In this document: in pieces, positions 17,861 to 26,159 of the stretch
Layout of the letters: each line of letters begins with the position of its first letter
Position numbering within the stretch: position 1 is the first letter of the stretch
Source: SZAS-7 sp964514655
Lineage (GTDB): Bacteria > Chlamydiota > Chlamydiia > Chlamydiales > FEN-1388
Assembly: GCA_964514655.1 (NCBI GenBank)
Contig: CAZEQY010000002.1
Coordinates: forward strand, 128,382 to 192,381
Length of the DNA stretch: 64,000 nucleotides
Direction of reading: 5' to 3'
The notes under the pieces: model-generated
What the model was told of the DNA's origin: nothing
The model's input: the letters and a program-made list of their open reading frames with translations, nothing else
Database searches by the model: none
Made by a program: the position numbers and the translations under genes

Positions 17861-19129
17861 CTAAAGTGCGATTATTGTTTTAGGTATATCATACACATAT
17901 TCTCCTGCACCAAGACGCATCACTAAAAGCGCTGCAAGCTTGGCCCTTTGTGGCAGGCTGTCGATCATCAAAAACTCGTTGTGGGTATGGATGTTGCCAC
18001 CTGTTGGACCAAGTGTGTCTACCGTTGAAAGACCACATGATGAAAGGAAGTTTCCGTCACATGCACCCCTTGATGGTTTTGTTGCAAATTTCATGTTAAG
18101 ATCTTTAGAGCATGTTTCAAGCCATTCCAATATTTTTTCAGTGCCAAAATCTACCATTTTTGGGGGGTTAGAGCCCTCCTCGTGTAGCTCCATCCAGATT
18201 CCATCGCGGGTAGAATGCTTTTTCACAAGTTCTCTAATAGCATTAAGAGCAGATTCGAGCTTATCAGGCTTTGCCGCCCGAACATTTATGCGAAGTATCG
18301 CAAGATCAGGAACTACGTTAAATCCAGCTCCTGCCTTCATCTCGCCGCAATTTACAATAATCTGATCATCAAAATTTTCTGCCTCATCGCCATTTGGTCG
18401 CAGGGTGTTTAGGGCTTCTAGATCTACAATAAGTGGCGCTATCGCAAATATACTTGAACGGCCCTTTGCAAAGTCTCGACCAGCATGGGCAGCTTTTCCT
18501 TTTACAACTACGGTAAGCTTCATAGAGCCGGCTCTTGATGAAACGATCGAGCCATCAGCATGCGATGGTTCAAATAGCAAACCAAGATGATGCCTACTTG
18601 CTGCTTCTTGAAAAAGGCTGTGGGAGCCTGGAGAGCCTATTTCTTCGTCCGGATTAATAATTATTTCCCAGCCAATTTTATGAGCATAGGGTGACTTTTC
18701 AACAGCCTGCAGGGCAGTAAGGAGAACAACAAGACCTCCCTTCATATCGCATACTCCGGGACCAAGTAGGCGTACATTATCTTGCTCAACAACCCGCTGA
18801 AAGCTAGAATTTTTGGGATATACTGTATCCATGTGGCCGGCAAAAAGTATTTTCACCGGAGCGTCAGGGCGTTTTGAGATGTGTAGAGCTTTGCCGAGAG
18901 GGATAGTATTTTTCTTTCCTTGGTCATCTACAACAGTGTGTGAGGCAATATCAACCTCTTTCATGTCACCGCCGAGCACCTCAAAACTTTTCTTCAGAGC
19001 CTTCATCTGCTCTTCAAGACCTTTATAGTTAAAGGCATGTGAGTTAATGTTGCCCCAGGCAACTACGAGGTCTTTCATGTGTTCTCGCTGATGATCAATC
19101 CACTGTAGGTAAGGTAGAAAATGTTCCAT
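17861..19129 (-). CDS. M20 family peptidase, carboxypeptidase G2-like; candidate AstE replacement
   Basis: About 422 aa. The ATG at 19129 lies six bases after AAGGAG; an ORF start six codons upstream lacks this. Zinc-binding motifs of the M20A family are present: GHMDTVYP, then GPGVCDMKGG, then NPDEEIGSPGS with the catalytic Glu pair. The C-terminal HTHNEF supplies the last zinc ligand. Carboxypeptidase G2 releases C-terminal glutamate from N-acyl substrates. It is the first gene of the AST operon, which has no astE. I infer that it cleaves N-succinylglutamate into succinate and glutamate. Confidence 0.85.
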   Translation of the reverse strand: MEHFLPYLQWIDHQREHMKDLVVAWGNINSHAFNYKGLEEQMKALKKSFEVLGGDMKEVDIASHTVVDDQGKKNTIPLGKALHISKRPDAPVKILFAGHMDTVYPKNSSFQRVVEQDNVRLLGPGVCDMKGGLVVLLTALQAVEKSPYAHKIGWEIIINPDEEIGSPGSHSLFQEAASRHHLGLLFEPSHADGSIVSSRAGSMKLTVVVKGKAAHAGRDFAKGRSSIFAIAPLIVDLEALNTLRPNGDEAENFDDQIIVNCGEMKAGAGFNVVPDLAILRINVRAAKPDKLESALNAIRELVKKHSTRDGIWMELHEEGSNPPKMVDFGTEKILEWLETCSKDLNMKFATKPSRGACDGNFLSSCGLSTVDTLGPTGGNIHTHNEFLMIDSLPQRAKLAALLVMRLGAGEYVYDIPKTIIAL

Positions 19130-19155
19130 AGAATGCTCCTTGTACATAAAATCTC

Positions 19156-19215
19156 ATAATACATTATTTTAATTCTATTGCCAAACCTATTTTTTCTCGA
19201 TCGACGCTTGGCAAT
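19156..19215 (-). promoter_or_regulatory. AST operon promoter with overlapping inverted repeat
   Basis: On the minus strand TTGGCA (19184-19179) and TATTAT (19161-19156) are spaced by 17 bases, giving a start near 19150 and a short leader into the M20 gene. The -35 box lies in one arm of a perfect 8-base inverted repeat, ATTGCCAA (19177-19184) and TTGGCAAT (19208-19215). The self-complementary word tcgatcga lies between the arms. This could be an operator for a dimeric regulator. No regulator gene is adjacent. Confidence 0.5.
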
Positions 19216-19304
19216 AATTCACCCTATGTGTAAGGTGGCGAAAAAGAGGGTTACCTGTTGTCAGGTAGCCGTCGATACTACTTTCATAATAGCTAGGAGA
19301 TATA

Positions 19305-19520
19305 ATGGAAAATGATGTTCATAAGCGAATTAAGAAACTCTTAGCCAAGGAGTATGCTGGATTCGTCTTGATCACCTGTAAGAACCCCGCTAAGAACGGG
19401 CAGATGCAGGTTGAAATGAGCTATGAGGGCGATCCAGTTCTCGCAGCGTATCTTTTAGATGGTGCTCAAGGCCATCTAGATGAGCAAGAGAAGGGATTGG
19501 GCATGGAGCTTCTTTCGTGA
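19305..19520 (+). CDS. Small hypothetical protein (71 aa)
   Basis: A 71-aa acidic protein of unknown function. It has a good AGGAGA ribosome-binding site and overlaps the nitroreductase-like gene by four bases, so it is very likely real and co-translated. An 8-9-bp hairpin (ggttacctg/caggtagcc, 19250-19271) lies in its leader. No domain is recognised. Confidence 0.65.
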   Translation: MENDVHKRIKKLLAKEYAGFVLITCKNPAKNGQMQVEMSYEGDPVLAAYLLDGAQGHLDEQEKGLGMELLS

Positions 19521-20212
19521 AGTCGCTCGATGCTATAATTTCTGAAAGCCGTGAGCCCCTTAGCTTTAGGAGCCAGCTTATTTCAAAAGAACTTATAGAA
19601 ACTATAGTGGAGTCGTCTCGACGACTCCATTTTGCTTTTTATCTCCAGCCAACAAATTACTACATAGTAACCGACGAATCCCTCAAAGAAGCTATCTACA
19701 AAGCCTGCTTTAAACAGCCTATCGTAAAACAAGCCCCCGCGATCGTTATCTTTACAGGCGATAGATTTGCTCATAAAGATAAAGAATACCTGCTAGACAA
19801 AGCCCTAGAAGCGGGCGAAATCACTACCGCTGAAGCAGAAACCACCCAGACAGCTCTAGAGCTACATTTTGATGTCAGCCCACTTGGCCTCGGCTGGTTT
19901 GGCAAACTCGTAGGGGCGCCCCTTATGAGACTTTTTACGACAATGCCCCAAATACCTGCCATCCATAAGCGAGAATTTTTGACCCGTCAGGTGATGAAGT
20001 CAGTCATGAGTTTTTATTGGGCAGCAGAATCTCACGGTTTAAGTGCGAAAATAGTTGAATCTTATGATGAATGGCGTGTTAAATGGGCCGTACATATTCC
20101 TTGGCATCAGATTGTTGTTTCTGTCATGCTAGTAGGATATGCGGAAGAAACAAGAAAAATCCCAGCACCACTTGCTCTAGAAGAAGTTGTGCACTGGAAT
20201 AAAACGACCTAA
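19517..20212 (+). CDS. Nitroreductase family protein
   Basis: A 231-aa protein with the nitroreductase-like FMN-binding fold. Recognisable parts are the N-terminal R-E-P-L-S-F-R-S segment, the FDVSPLGLGWFGKLVG region and the C-terminal family signature PLEEVVHWNK (here LALEEVVHWNK). Family members are flavin enzymes that reduce nitro compounds, quinones or enoates with NAD(P)H. The physiological substrate is unknown. It is translationally coupled to the 71-aa gene and followed at 21 bases by the coiled-coil gene. Confidence 0.75.
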   Translation: MKSLDAIISESREPLSFRSQLISKELIETIVESSRRLHFAFYLQPTNYYIVTDESLKEAIYKACFKQPIVKQAPAIVIFTGDRFAHKDKEYLLDKALEAGEITTAEAETTQTALELHFDVSPLGLGWFGKLVGAPLMRLFTTMPQIPAIHKREFLTRQVMKSVMSFYWAAESHGLSAKIVESYDEWRVKWAVHIPWHQIVVSVMLVGYAEETRKIPAPLALEEVVHWNKTT

Positions 20213-20233
20213 AATGGTATAAGAGTGCATTGT

Positions 20234-21208
20234 ATGAGGACAGCAACACTATCAAGACTTAAAACTATCTATTCTGTAGCTGAGCATCTAATCGGCCCGC
20301 TACTTGTATTTGTCATCTGCTATGCACATCACCTCTATTTTGCCGAAGACTTTGTCTCCTCATTTTTTGCTGCTTTTTGCTTGCTAAGCCTTCTTGTAGT
20401 CATGGCTATTGAACAATCGGGTATATTGCTTGCACTTGCTATACAGCTTGCCTTTTTAGGCTGGGTTGCAGTAGCTGAGCCTTTTAGCCTCACTGAGCAG
20501 ATGCTTTTTTCATCCAGCATCTCTTTAGCGCTAGTTGCCACATACTTTAACAAAGACCCGCAAGCTATTCCTGACAATAAAGCACTGACAGACCAAAAAG
20601 AAAAGCTCTGGCAAGAGCTTTTTGATGCGCGCCAAGAGATAAAAACCCTCTACCAGCAAAAGCAAGACGTTGAAGCTAAAGCTCAAGGTGAGCTTCATGA
20701 AAAGGATGAAAAGCTCCTTTTTCTCCAGCACCATCTAGAGGCCGCCCTTGTAGAAAAGGCCCATTTTGTTGAGGATAGAGCTCACTGTGAAGCTGATATC
20801 AAAAAGCTTGGCAACCACATGCATGAGATGGCGCTCTACCAAGAGACCCTAAGACAAGAAATACTACGCCTAGAAGAGCTACAAAAAAAGCGAGCGCCCA
20901 CAACAACAACCTCCCCAAGCCAATACGAATCCCTCTATCGCCAGCTTAAAGACCAGTTTGAAGATAAGCAAAAAGTGCTAGATGATACACGTAAAGAGCT
21001 TTTTACTGCCCAGCTAGAGTTAGATAGTTTAAAGCGCTCTCAAGAAGAGTCCCTAGAAGCCACCCCGGAAGAAAAGCACCTCATGCAAGAGCTAGTAGCC
21101 ATGCAAGATAAGCTAGATACACTCGCTAAGACCCACGATGAACAACTTGTAGGCTACGAAGAAGTCATCCAGGGCCTTCTCAACCAGCTCCAAGAAAAAG
21201 CTAAATAG
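20234..21208 (+). CDS. Membrane protein with long coiled coil
   Basis: 324 aa. The ATG at 20234 is preferred because AAGAG lies nine bases upstream; a GTG three codons earlier has no room for a ribosome-binding site. The first ~105 residues contain three to four hydrophobic segments (GPLLVFVICYAHH, AFCLLSLLVVMAI, LALAIQLAFLGWVAVA, SISLALVATYF). Residues ~115-324 are a continuous heptad-rich coiled coil. A hydrophobic N-terminal lobe plus a coiled coil is reminiscent of chlamydial inclusion-membrane proteins, but no homologue is recognised. The 3' end overlaps the convergent aldolase gene by eight bases. Confidence 0.68.
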   Translation: MRTATLSRLKTIYSVAEHLIGPLLVFVICYAHHLYFAEDFVSSFFAAFCLLSLLVVMAIEQSGILLALAIQLAFLGWVAVAEPFSLTEQMLFSSSISLALVATYFNKDPQAIPDNKALTDQKEKLWQELFDARQEIKTLYQQKQDVEAKAQGELHEKDEKLLFLQHHLEAALVEKAHFVEDRAHCEADIKKLGNHMHEMALYQETLRQEILRLEELQKKRAPTTTTSPSQYESLYRQLKDQFEDKQKVLDDTRKELFTAQLELDSLKRSQEESLEATPEEKHLMQELVAMQDKLDTLAKTHDEQLVGYEEVIQGLLNQLQEKAK

Positions 21209-22292
21209 TATCTTTTATGATCTGCGGTTTAGCGGCATCGCCGTAGTAGCCATCTTTATAGCGCTTTGCCATTTCTTCAAGAGATACCACCGGCACTTTA
21301 TCTGCGTGGCCGGCTTGGCCAAACTCGCGCATGCGGGCTTCGGCAACTTGTTGCATTGCAGCCCGGGCAGGCTTTAAGTAGTCGCGAGGATCAAAATCTG
21401 CTGGGTTTTCCATAAAGTATTTGCGTATTGCACCTGTCATCGCAAGGCGACTATCGGTATCGACGTTAATTTTAGCTACACCTGCGGCAATACCTTTTTG
21501 GATAGCTGTGACGGGAACGCCATACGTTTCGCGCATCTTGCCCCCATGCTTGTTTATAATCTCTAAAAGCTCTTGTGGAACAGAGCTTGAACCATGCATC
21601 ACAATATGGGTATTTGGTATTTTAGAATGGATTTCTAAGATGCGATCTATCACCAAAACATCGCCTGTTGGTTTTTTAGAAAATTTGTATGCGCCATGAG
21701 ATGTGCCAATAGCCACTGCAAGGGCATCAACACCCGTTCGCTTTACAAAGTCTACAGCCTGATCAGGGTCTGTAAGCAGCTGATTGAGTGTTAAGCTGCC
21801 TGTTGCACCGTGGCCATCTTCAGCTTCTCCTGCACCCATGTGCTCTAGTGAGCCAAGTACGCCAAGTTCGCCCTCTACAGAGACACCAAGTGTGTGCGCA
21901 ATGTCCACAACATAGCGAGTTACGGCCACATTGTATTCATAGCTAGAAGGGGTTTTGCCATCATCTTCTAATGATCCATCCATCATAACGCTTGTAAAGC
22001 CCTGGCGTATCGCGCTAATGCATGTTTCGGGGCTATTGCCATGGTCTTGGTGCATGACGATAGGAATTTCTGGATAGAGCTCGCAGGCAGCTAGCATAAG
22101 GTGTCGTAAAAAGGCGTCGTTTGTGTATTTTCTTGCACCTCGGCTTGCCTGGATGATGACGGGGCTTTTTGTGGCTCTTGCGGCCTCCATTACTGCCTGA
22201 ATCTGTTCCATGTTGTTGACGTTTAGGGCACAGCAGCCAAATTTGTTCTGTGCAGCATAGTCAAGAAGTGTGCGTAGAGCAATAAAGGGCAT
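21201..22292 (-). CDS. fbaA: Fructose-bisphosphate aldolase, class II
   Basis: A 363-aa protein from the ATG at 22292, which has AGGAG correctly spaced; the longer reading frame upstream is not homologous. The class II aldolase cleaves fructose 1,6-bisphosphate to DHAP and glyceraldehyde 3-phosphate using zinc. The zinc site and active-site loop are visible as HQDHGNSPETC, the proton-relay/phosphate region as GEDG-like GEAEDGHG and IGTSHGAYK, and the substrate Lys/Asn region as MHGSSSVPQE and INVDTDSRLA. The gene stands alone, converging with the coiled-coil gene. Confidence 0.93.
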   Translation of the reverse strand: MPFIALRTLLDYAAQNKFGCCALNVNNMEQIQAVMEAARATKSPVIIQASRGARKYTNDAFLRHLMLAACELYPEIPIVMHQDHGNSPETCISAIRQGFTSVMMDGSLEDDGKTPSSYEYNVAVTRYVVDIAHTLGVSVEGELGVLGSLEHMGAGEAEDGHGATGSLTLNQLLTDPDQAVDFVKRTGVDALAVAIGTSHGAYKFSKKPTGDVLVIDRILEIHSKIPNTHIVMHGSSSVPQELLEIINKHGGKMRETYGVPVTAIQKGIAAGVAKINVDTDSRLAMTGAIRKYFMENPADFDPRDYLKPARAAMQQVAEARMREFGQAGHADKVPVVSLEEMAKRYKDGYYGDAAKPQIIKDTI

Positions 22293-22358
22293 ATTTTTCT
22301 CCTGGTATTCTCTACTTTCATATAATGTTTTGGGCAAATTAGCAAGTAAAAACACACC

Positions 22359-22386
22359 TTGAATTATTAACTATTTTTTGTATAAT
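22359..22386 (+). promoter_or_regulatory. Promoter giving a probably leaderless transcript
   Basis: TTGAAT at 22359-22364 and TATAAT at 22381-22386 are 16 bases apart. The predicted start of transcription (about 22393) coincides with the ATG that begins the conserved part of the downstream protein. The mRNA would therefore have little or no 5' leader. Confidence 0.6.
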
Positions 22387-22392
22387 GCGGAT

Positions 22393-24432
22393 ATGGAAGA
22401 GCAAAGACACGAATTCACAAACCGGCTGATTCATGAAAAATCGCCATACCTCAAACAACACGCTCACAACCCAGTTGACTGGTATCCTTGGGGCTTAGAG
22501 GCATTTGAAGCCGCTAAAGCTACCCAAAAACCCATCTTTTTATCCATTGGCTATGCTACCTGCCACTGGTGTCACGTGATGGAGCAAGAGTCATTTGATG
22601 ATCAGGAAGTAGCAAGCGCCCTAAATAACGCCTTTATCTGCGTAAAAGTAGACCGCGAAGAGCTGCCTGATGTAGACAGCCTCTACATGGAATTTGCTCA
22701 AACAATGATCGTTGGCTCTAGCGGCTGGCCTCTTAACGTTATACTAACACCTGAGCTTAAACCCTTTTTTGCGGCCACATACCTGCCAAAAGAAAGCTCT
22801 CGAGGCCTTGTCGGCATCATGGAACTTGTCAGCAAAATACAGGAACTCTGGAAGGGCGATGAACAAGAGCGCGTATTAGCGCAAGCTGATAAAATAGTCG
22901 ATATCCTGCAGTCTCATGTACACCTACAAGGAAGTGAACTTCCTTCAGAAGAACCTCTTACCCAAACTGCCGAAATCCTATACCGCATTGCAGACCCCAT
23001 ATGGGGTGGCATGCTTGGCGCCCCAAAATTTCCGCTTGGCTATCAAGCAAATTACCTGCTGCGGTTTTTTCAACGCTCTCAAGATTCTCGCGCGCTCTTT
23101 TTAGTCGAAAAAACCCTTGAAATGATGCATAGAGGCGGAATTTGCGACCATCTTGGAGGCGGCTTTCATCGCTATAGCGTAGATGAGCACTGGCATATCC
23201 CGCACTTTGAAAAGATGCTCTATGACAATGCACTACTTGCTGATGCCTATCTAGAAGCATGGCGAGTAACAAGTCGCCCCATCTATAAAGAAGTATGCGA
23301 AGACATTTTGCAGTATATAAAACGCACGATGCTTTCTAAAGAAGGGGGCTTTTACTCAGCAGAAGATGCCGACACTGCAGGCATAGAGGGTCTTTTTTAT
23401 ACATGGACTCGCGATGAGGTGCTAAATGTTCTTGGCGAAAGTGAAGGCACGCTCTTTTCTGATTTTTATGGCATCTATGAACACGGCGTTATCGAAGGTC
23501 GATGCGTGCTGCACATGATAACTTCTCTTGATGAATTTGCCCAAAACCGTGGCCTAGAGCCACATGAAGTACTACATACCCTTCAAGAAGGTAAATCAAA
23601 GCTTTTTAAGGAGCGAGAAAATCGCATCAAGCCAATGCGAGATGATAAGATTATCACTTCGTGGAATGGTTTGATGATCCACGCTTTTTGCGAAGCGGGA
23701 TTTTTCTTGAACAACTCTGAATATCTGAATATAGCAGTATCTGCAGCAGAGTTCATCCTCAAAAACCTCTATAAAGACAAAAAGCTTTTGAGACGATACT
23801 GTGATGGCGATTCCCGCTTTCAGGCAAGCCTATGTGACTATGCCTTTTTAATACGCGCGCTACTTTCGCTTTTTGAGCGCACTCAAGACCCTAAATGGCT
23901 CGCTACTGCCGAAGAGCTTACAAATGCATTAGAAGCCTCATTTAAAGCTGACGATGGCGCCTTTTATCAAGCCCCACAAAATAGCGAATACCTACTCATT
24001 AGAAAAACACAATTTTCTGATGGAGCAGAGCCATCAGGTAATGCCGTACACGCTGAAAACCTCTTGCGACTCTACCAAATTACTCATAACAAGCACTACC
24101 TTGAACAGGCAGAAGACATATTTAAAGCTGTAAAACGCTTTATAGACCACTATCCGCTTGGCTACTGCTACCACTTAATTGCCCTAGAGCGCTACTACGA
24201 CCCAAAAAAGCTCACTATAGTAGTGGCCTTAAACTCCAAAGAAGAATGGCGAAAAGAAATTGAAGAGAAGCTAAGAAGCATCCATTCATCTCATCATGTC
24301 ATAGTTTTTAATGGACCTTACAGCATGCCGGCTATTGAAGATACAACTACCGTCTATCTCTGCTCAAATTCAAGCTGCCAAAGCCCACTTGTCACAAAGG
24401 AAGAAATCCTAAAAGCCTTAGAATCTATCTAG
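22393..24432 (+). CDS. YyaL/DUF255 thioredoxin-domain protein (spermatogenesis-associated 20 family)
   Basis: A 679-aa protein of the usual family size. The family-typical N-terminus NRLIHEKSPYLKQHAHNPVDW starts at residue 10 from this ATG, which decides the start. A thioredoxin-like domain follows with the CxxC pair Cys57-Cys60 (ATCHWCHVM). The rest is an (alpha/alpha)6-barrel-like region seen in glycoside-processing enzymes, with the motifs CDHLGGGFHRYSVD, HFEKMLYDNA and DDKIITSWNGLMI. The biochemical role of this widespread family is not established. The 3' end overlaps the convergent PEBP gene by eight bases. Confidence 0.88.
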   Translation: MEEQRHEFTNRLIHEKSPYLKQHAHNPVDWYPWGLEAFEAAKATQKPIFLSIGYATCHWCHVMEQESFDDQEVASALNNAFICVKVDREELPDVDSLYMEFAQTMIVGSSGWPLNVILTPELKPFFAATYLPKESSRGLVGIMELVSKIQELWKGDEQERVLAQADKIVDILQSHVHLQGSELPSEEPLTQTAEILYRIADPIWGGMLGAPKFPLGYQANYLLRFFQRSQDSRALFLVEKTLEMMHRGGICDHLGGGFHRYSVDEHWHIPHFEKMLYDNALLADAYLEAWRVTSRPIYKEVCEDILQYIKRTMLSKEGGFYSAEDADTAGIEGLFYTWTRDEVLNVLGESEGTLFSDFYGIYEHGVIEGRCVLHMITSLDEFAQNRGLEPHEVLHTLQEGKSKLFKERENRIKPMRDDKIITSWNGLMIHAFCEAGFFLNNSEYLNIAVSAAEFILKNLYKDKKLLRRYCDGDSRFQASLCDYAFLIRALLSLFERTQDPKWLATAEELTNALEASFKADDGAFYQAPQNSEYLLIRKTQFSDGAEPSGNAVHAENLLRLYQITHNKHYLEQAEDIFKAVKRFIDHYPLGYCYHLIALERYYDPKKLTIVVALNSKEEWRKEIEEKLRSIHSSHHVIVFNGPYSMPAIEDTTTVYLCSNSSCQSPLVTKEEILKALESI

Positions 24433-24931
24433 AAAAGCGACCCGTAAGTTGAGCCTCTGCTAAGATGTGGCCCTTCATGGCGGTCTCGACATTTTTTTTT
24501 GTGGCAGTTGATGTGAGATCGAGGGTAGTGCTTAGTGCGTACAGCTTAAAAAAGTAGCGATGCGATGTGCCTACAGGTGGGCATGGGCCATTATATCCTA
24601 CCTTGCCCCAGCTATTTAAGCCTTGTATAGCGCCGTTTGGGAGTTTTTCGCGGTTAAAGAGGCCTTCCGGCAGTTCTTTTGTGTCTACAGGCAGGTTAAA
24701 AAGCACCCAATGATCCCACGTGCCAGCAGGGGCGTCAGGATCGTCACAAATAAGGACAAGGGTCTTTGCTCCGCTTGGTACATTGGACCAAAGAAGGGGA
24801 GGGGAGCGATCTGCTCCATCACAGGTATAGCGAACGGGGATTGTGTCGCCTTCACCAAAGGCAGGGCTTTCAAGCTCTAGCGCCATAAGAGATCCTCCAT
24901 AGATGCCTAAGGCAAAAAGTAAGCGTTTCAT
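24425..24931 (-). CDS. YbhB/YbcL-type PEBP (Raf kinase inhibitor-like) protein
   Basis: A 168-aa protein beginning with a signal peptide (KRLLFALGIYGGSLMALE), so probably periplasmic. The mature part is a complete phosphatidylethanolamine-binding-protein domain: CDGADRSPPLLW, the ligand-pocket motif DDPDAPAGTWDHWVLFNLP and GPCPPVGTSHRYFF. Bacterial members bind small anionic ligands; the function is unclear. It overlaps the methyltransferase gene by four bases (ATGA), so the two are one transcription unit. Confidence 0.87.
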   Translation of the reverse strand: MKRLLFALGIYGGSLMALELESPAFGEGDTIPVRYTCDGADRSPPLLWSNVPSGAKTLVLICDDPDAPAGTWDHWVLFNLPVDTKELPEGLFNREKLPNGAIQGLNSWGKVGYNGPCPPVGTSHRYFFKLYALSTTLDLTSTATKKNVETAMKGHILAEAQLTGRFSR

Positions 24932-25683
24932 TTTGTGCTCCTAGCAAGTAGTGCCATAAAGAGGGGAAACTCCTTTCTAGCCCTATTTTCCCATCGGGCG
25001 GCCTTACCTTCACTCACTTTATCAGAACACCACTCAAAGAGTCCTTCTACCATAAAGTTGGTATTTTGCAAAAACTGAAAATAGGAGGATATTGGATGGT
25101 GAAAGGATACTGTCTGCTCTGACTTTTCCTTGCCGGGATGCGTGATGATAGGGATCTCATGTTTTGTCATATAGCTATCTACGCGTCTATACTGCAGTTT
25201 TTTTGCCTCGTCAAAGCCCCAAGAAGATTGCCTTGGTATGCGAAAAGCCGGGTGGTTAAGCACAATAACAAGCTTAGCACCAGGCATAAGGTGCTTTTGC
25301 ACGGCCTTAAGCGTCTCTTCTGGCTCACGAATGTTCTGGAGGGCTAAGATTATGGTAGCGTGGCTAAATAGGCGATTTGAGGGCAAAGGAAGTGGCTTTG
25401 TAACGTCGGCATATAAAAAGGTCCTACCTTTATTGCGCATTTTAGCCTTCTGTAGGAGGGACTTTGCGGCATCTATACCCACATAGTCTACTTCCTTGGG
25501 GATGCGTCCGGCTAGTACGCCTTGGCCACACGCCACGTCTAACAGGGATGATCCCTTTTGTAAATCTAATATATTCAGTATGTTAGGGAGTATTATCTGC
25601 TGGTGGTAGTAGCTTCCAAGCTCGCCCACCACCTGGTCATACCACTGCCCAACTTTTTGCCATGATGTATCTTTGTCGTTCAT
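24928..25683 (-). CDS. Class I SAM-dependent methyltransferase
   Basis: A 251-aa protein with the Rossmann methyltransferase motifs LLDVACGQGVLAGRIP (motif I, around residues 42-57), VGIDAAKSL (acidic end of strand 2) and the post-I segment TFLYADVTKPLPLP. It reads like a generic Methyltransf_11 enzyme. The substrate cannot be inferred. It is the first gene of a two-gene unit with the PEBP gene. Confidence 0.83.
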   Translation of the reverse strand: MNDKDTSWQKVGQWYDQVVGELGSYYHQQIILPNILNILDLQKGSSLLDVACGQGVLAGRIPKEVDYVGIDAAKSLLQKAKMRNKGRTFLYADVTKPLPLPSNRLFSHATIILALQNIREPEETLKAVQKHLMPGAKLVIVLNHPAFRIPRQSSWGFDEAKKLQYRRVDSYMTKHEIPIITHPGKEKSEQTVSFHHPISSYFQFLQNTNFMVEGLFEWCSDKVSEGKAARWENRARKEFPLFMALLARSTK

Positions 25684-25778
25684 GCCAAATACTATACCTC
25701 AATAGCCCCTATTCGTATATAAAAATTATTTGCATAAAAATTATTTTAAGGCGTATTATTAAGAAAAAGGAGAGTGTT

Positions 25779-26159
25779 ATGGATAATCCTATCAGCATGC
25801 CCCCAAGCAATCAACAACCTGAGCAACAACAAGAGCCTGTGAAAAAAAAGGGTGAAAGTTTTATCGCCGGTGTAAAACATAAATTCTCTCAGCTAAAAGG
25901 CAAAGCGAACGTTGTAGAATTTCGCGTTAAGTCAGCATTTAGTAACGTTCAAATTTCTGAGCCAACATTGACACGAACAGACAGAAAAGAAACTTTTGGA
26001 AGAAAAATTCAGAAAAAGGGCGAGCCGCTACCTACTGTATTGAAAGAAGTACAAGTAGAGCCAGAAGAAAAAGAAGTACAAGCCCCACCTCGCCTTGGCG
26101 GTCAACAAAAACCTAAAAGGCCACTGCCGCCTGATCCACCAAAACTAACCAAGACCTAA
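25779..26159 (+). CDS. Small proline-rich hypothetical protein with SH3-ligand-like motif
   Basis: 126 aa from an ATG preceded by AAGGAG; the upstream extension is unlikely. It is polar and largely disordered-looking, with a glutamine/proline-rich N-terminus and a basic central part. The tail contains PKRPLPPDPPK, which fits the class I SH3-ligand consensus R-x-L-P-x-x-P. No domain is recognised. It converges with the degenerate-Fic gene, overlapping by 15 bases. A secreted role is possible but only inferred from composition and neighbours. Confidence 0.6.
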   Translation: MDNPISMPPSNQQPEQQQEPVKKKGESFIAGVKHKFSQLKGKANVVEFRVKSAFSNVQISEPTLTRTDRKETFGRKIQKKGEPLPTVLKEVQVEPEEKEVQAPPRLGGQQKPKRPLPPDPPKLTKT

